DNA of 64,000 nt, taken from contig CALODJ010000012.1 in the NCBI GenBank assembly GCA_942492025.1, positions 558,001 through 622,000 of the forward strand, read 5' to 3'. Shown here piece by piece: positions 63,377 through 64,000 of this stretch (its first letter is position 1; each line of letters opens with the position of its first letter). The position numbers were made by a program, and so were the translations under genes. Below the pieces are notes generated by a model. That model saw nothing but the letters and a program-made list of their open reading frames with translations. It searched no databases and was not told the DNA's origin. Origin of the DNA: JABDQW01 sp942492025 (GTDB lineage Bacteria > Pseudomonadota > Gammaproteobacteria > SZUA-229).

Positions 63377-63502
63377 GACTATACCTGAATTGGCGTTATA
63401 TAAATATGCACTGAGTATAGTTGAAGATTACAGATAATTATTTGCTGGCATAATTCACTTTATTCTTGCCAGTGAGGCGGACAGACGCTGTGGCGGTACG
63501 TT

Positions 63503-63693
63503 GCAGGCCGAAGTTCTCACCAGAGGGCGAGATGACCACGCGGAGATTTGTCCATGCGTTATGTATTTTGTGGATGGATAAAAGCGTATAAATCGTCGGG
63601 CGCGCCGTGCGCACCACTTCGCAATAATCTTGCTTGTTCTACTGACTTTGGTGCGCGCGGCGCACCCTACCTCACTGATGAGAAATGCAGCCC
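63503..63693. mobile_element. Family A MITE-like element, worn copy
   Basis: Left AAGTTCTCACCAG and right CACTGATGAGAAATGCAG are diverged versions of the ends; palindrome P copy 9 (63595-63670) lies inside. The interior matches the copies at 53596 and 62423. The 63377-63728 gap holds only this. Confidence 0.7.
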
Positions 63694-63728
63694 TTGCGTA
63701 ATAAGGCATTTCTATTTTCGGAGCCGCA

Positions 63729-64000
63729 TTATGCCAGCCTTTCACGGCGATGATGCAGCAGTTTATACACCACCGGTACCAGTACCAGGGTGACCAGCAT
63801 TGAGAAACTCAGGCCCCAGACGATGACAAAGGCCAGCGGCTGCAGCATTTCCGAACCCTCACCGAGCCCGATCGCCAGCGGCAACATACCGAATACCGTT
63901 GTTAAAGTTGTCATCAGAATCGGCCGCAGACGCAGGCTGGCAGCGGTGCTGATGGCATCGAGCAGTTGCCGGTTCTTTTCCCGCTCGATTTCGATTTGTT
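63729..64000 (-). CDS. RND efflux transporter C-terminus (partial)
   Basis: About 90 residues up to the window edge, ending in LLHHRRERLA. LRLRPILMTTLTTVFGMLPLAIG and VIVWGLSFSMLVTLVLVPVVYKLL are the last membrane segments of the AcrB/MdtB/HAE1 type. The gene continues past base 64000. It may be a drug or metal efflux pump. Confidence 0.88.
   Translation of the reverse strand, partial: QIEIEREKNRQLLDAISTAASLRLRPILMTTLTTVFGMLPLAIGLGEGSEMLQPLAFVIVWGLSFSMLVTLVLVPVVYKLLHHRRERLA

Overview
The window is a chromosomal segment of a Gram-negative gammaproteobacterium that I cannot place to genus. Evidence for this is the outer-membrane and lipid A genes (bamA, skp, lpxD, fabZ, lpxA, lpxH, lapB), glnD, bifunctional pheA, ihfB, and the gene order gyrA-serC-serA-pheA-hisC-tyrA-aroA-cmk-rpsA-ihfB, which resembles Pseudomonas- or Chromatiales-type genomes more than Enterobacterales (from memory). 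Almost every gene is recognisable core metabolism. No phage, plasmid, CRISPR array or complete insertion sequence is visible.

Layout. 1-9.6 kb: the 3' part of a PAS/GGDEF/GGDEF/EAL protein, a convergent TolC-type protein, a YheT hydrolase, a secreted unknown, then a minus-strand trio (GalT-like, ICMT-like methyltransferase, kinase-fold protein), and a DUF1249 gene. 9.7-24.3 kb: gyrA, serine and aromatic amino-acid biosynthesis, cmk, rpsA, ihfB, lapB and pyrF, all on the plus strand. 24.3-31 kb: comEA-like, DUF455, a second secreted unknown related to the first, lpxH and ppiB, tRNA-Arg(CCT), and a TrkA-type potassium channel with a small membrane partner. 31-48.6 kb: dapE-glnD-map on minus, divergent from rpsB-tsf-pyrH-frr-uppS-cdsA-dxr-rseP-bamA-skp-lpxD-fabZ-lpxA on plus, which couples translation factors to envelope assembly. 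48.7-64 kb: a looser region with NIF3-like, tpm, M16 peptidase, DUF503, AmrS radical SAM, yggX, ATP-grasp, HesB/IscA carrier, a second LpxA-like protein, a PA2778/PA2779-type pair, a nuclease/phosphatase, a CDP-alcohol transferase, an outer-membrane barrel and the end of an RND pump. Sequence between genes here is much richer in repeats.

The most unusual content is a set of small non-coding repeats between the genes. (A) 190-315 bp elements with terminal inverted repeats CCCGCATTTCTCACCAG, flanked by a 4-bp YTAG direct repeat that often coincides with a TAG stop codon. (B) Elements ending in CACCACAGAGTCACAGAGG. (C) One 160-bp element with inverted ends GAGTCTGCGCGGYAGAAA between two CTAG copies, inserted into the signal-peptide coding region of the PA2778-like lipoprotein. 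(P) Nine copies of a large palindrome with arms like GTAGGGTGCGCCGTGCGCAC, some nested in A or B elements. Two genes (DUF503 and the TIGR04219-like barrel) each lie between two A elements. These look like MITEs mobilised by a transposase encoded elsewhere. This is inferred from terminal repeats and target duplications read by eye.
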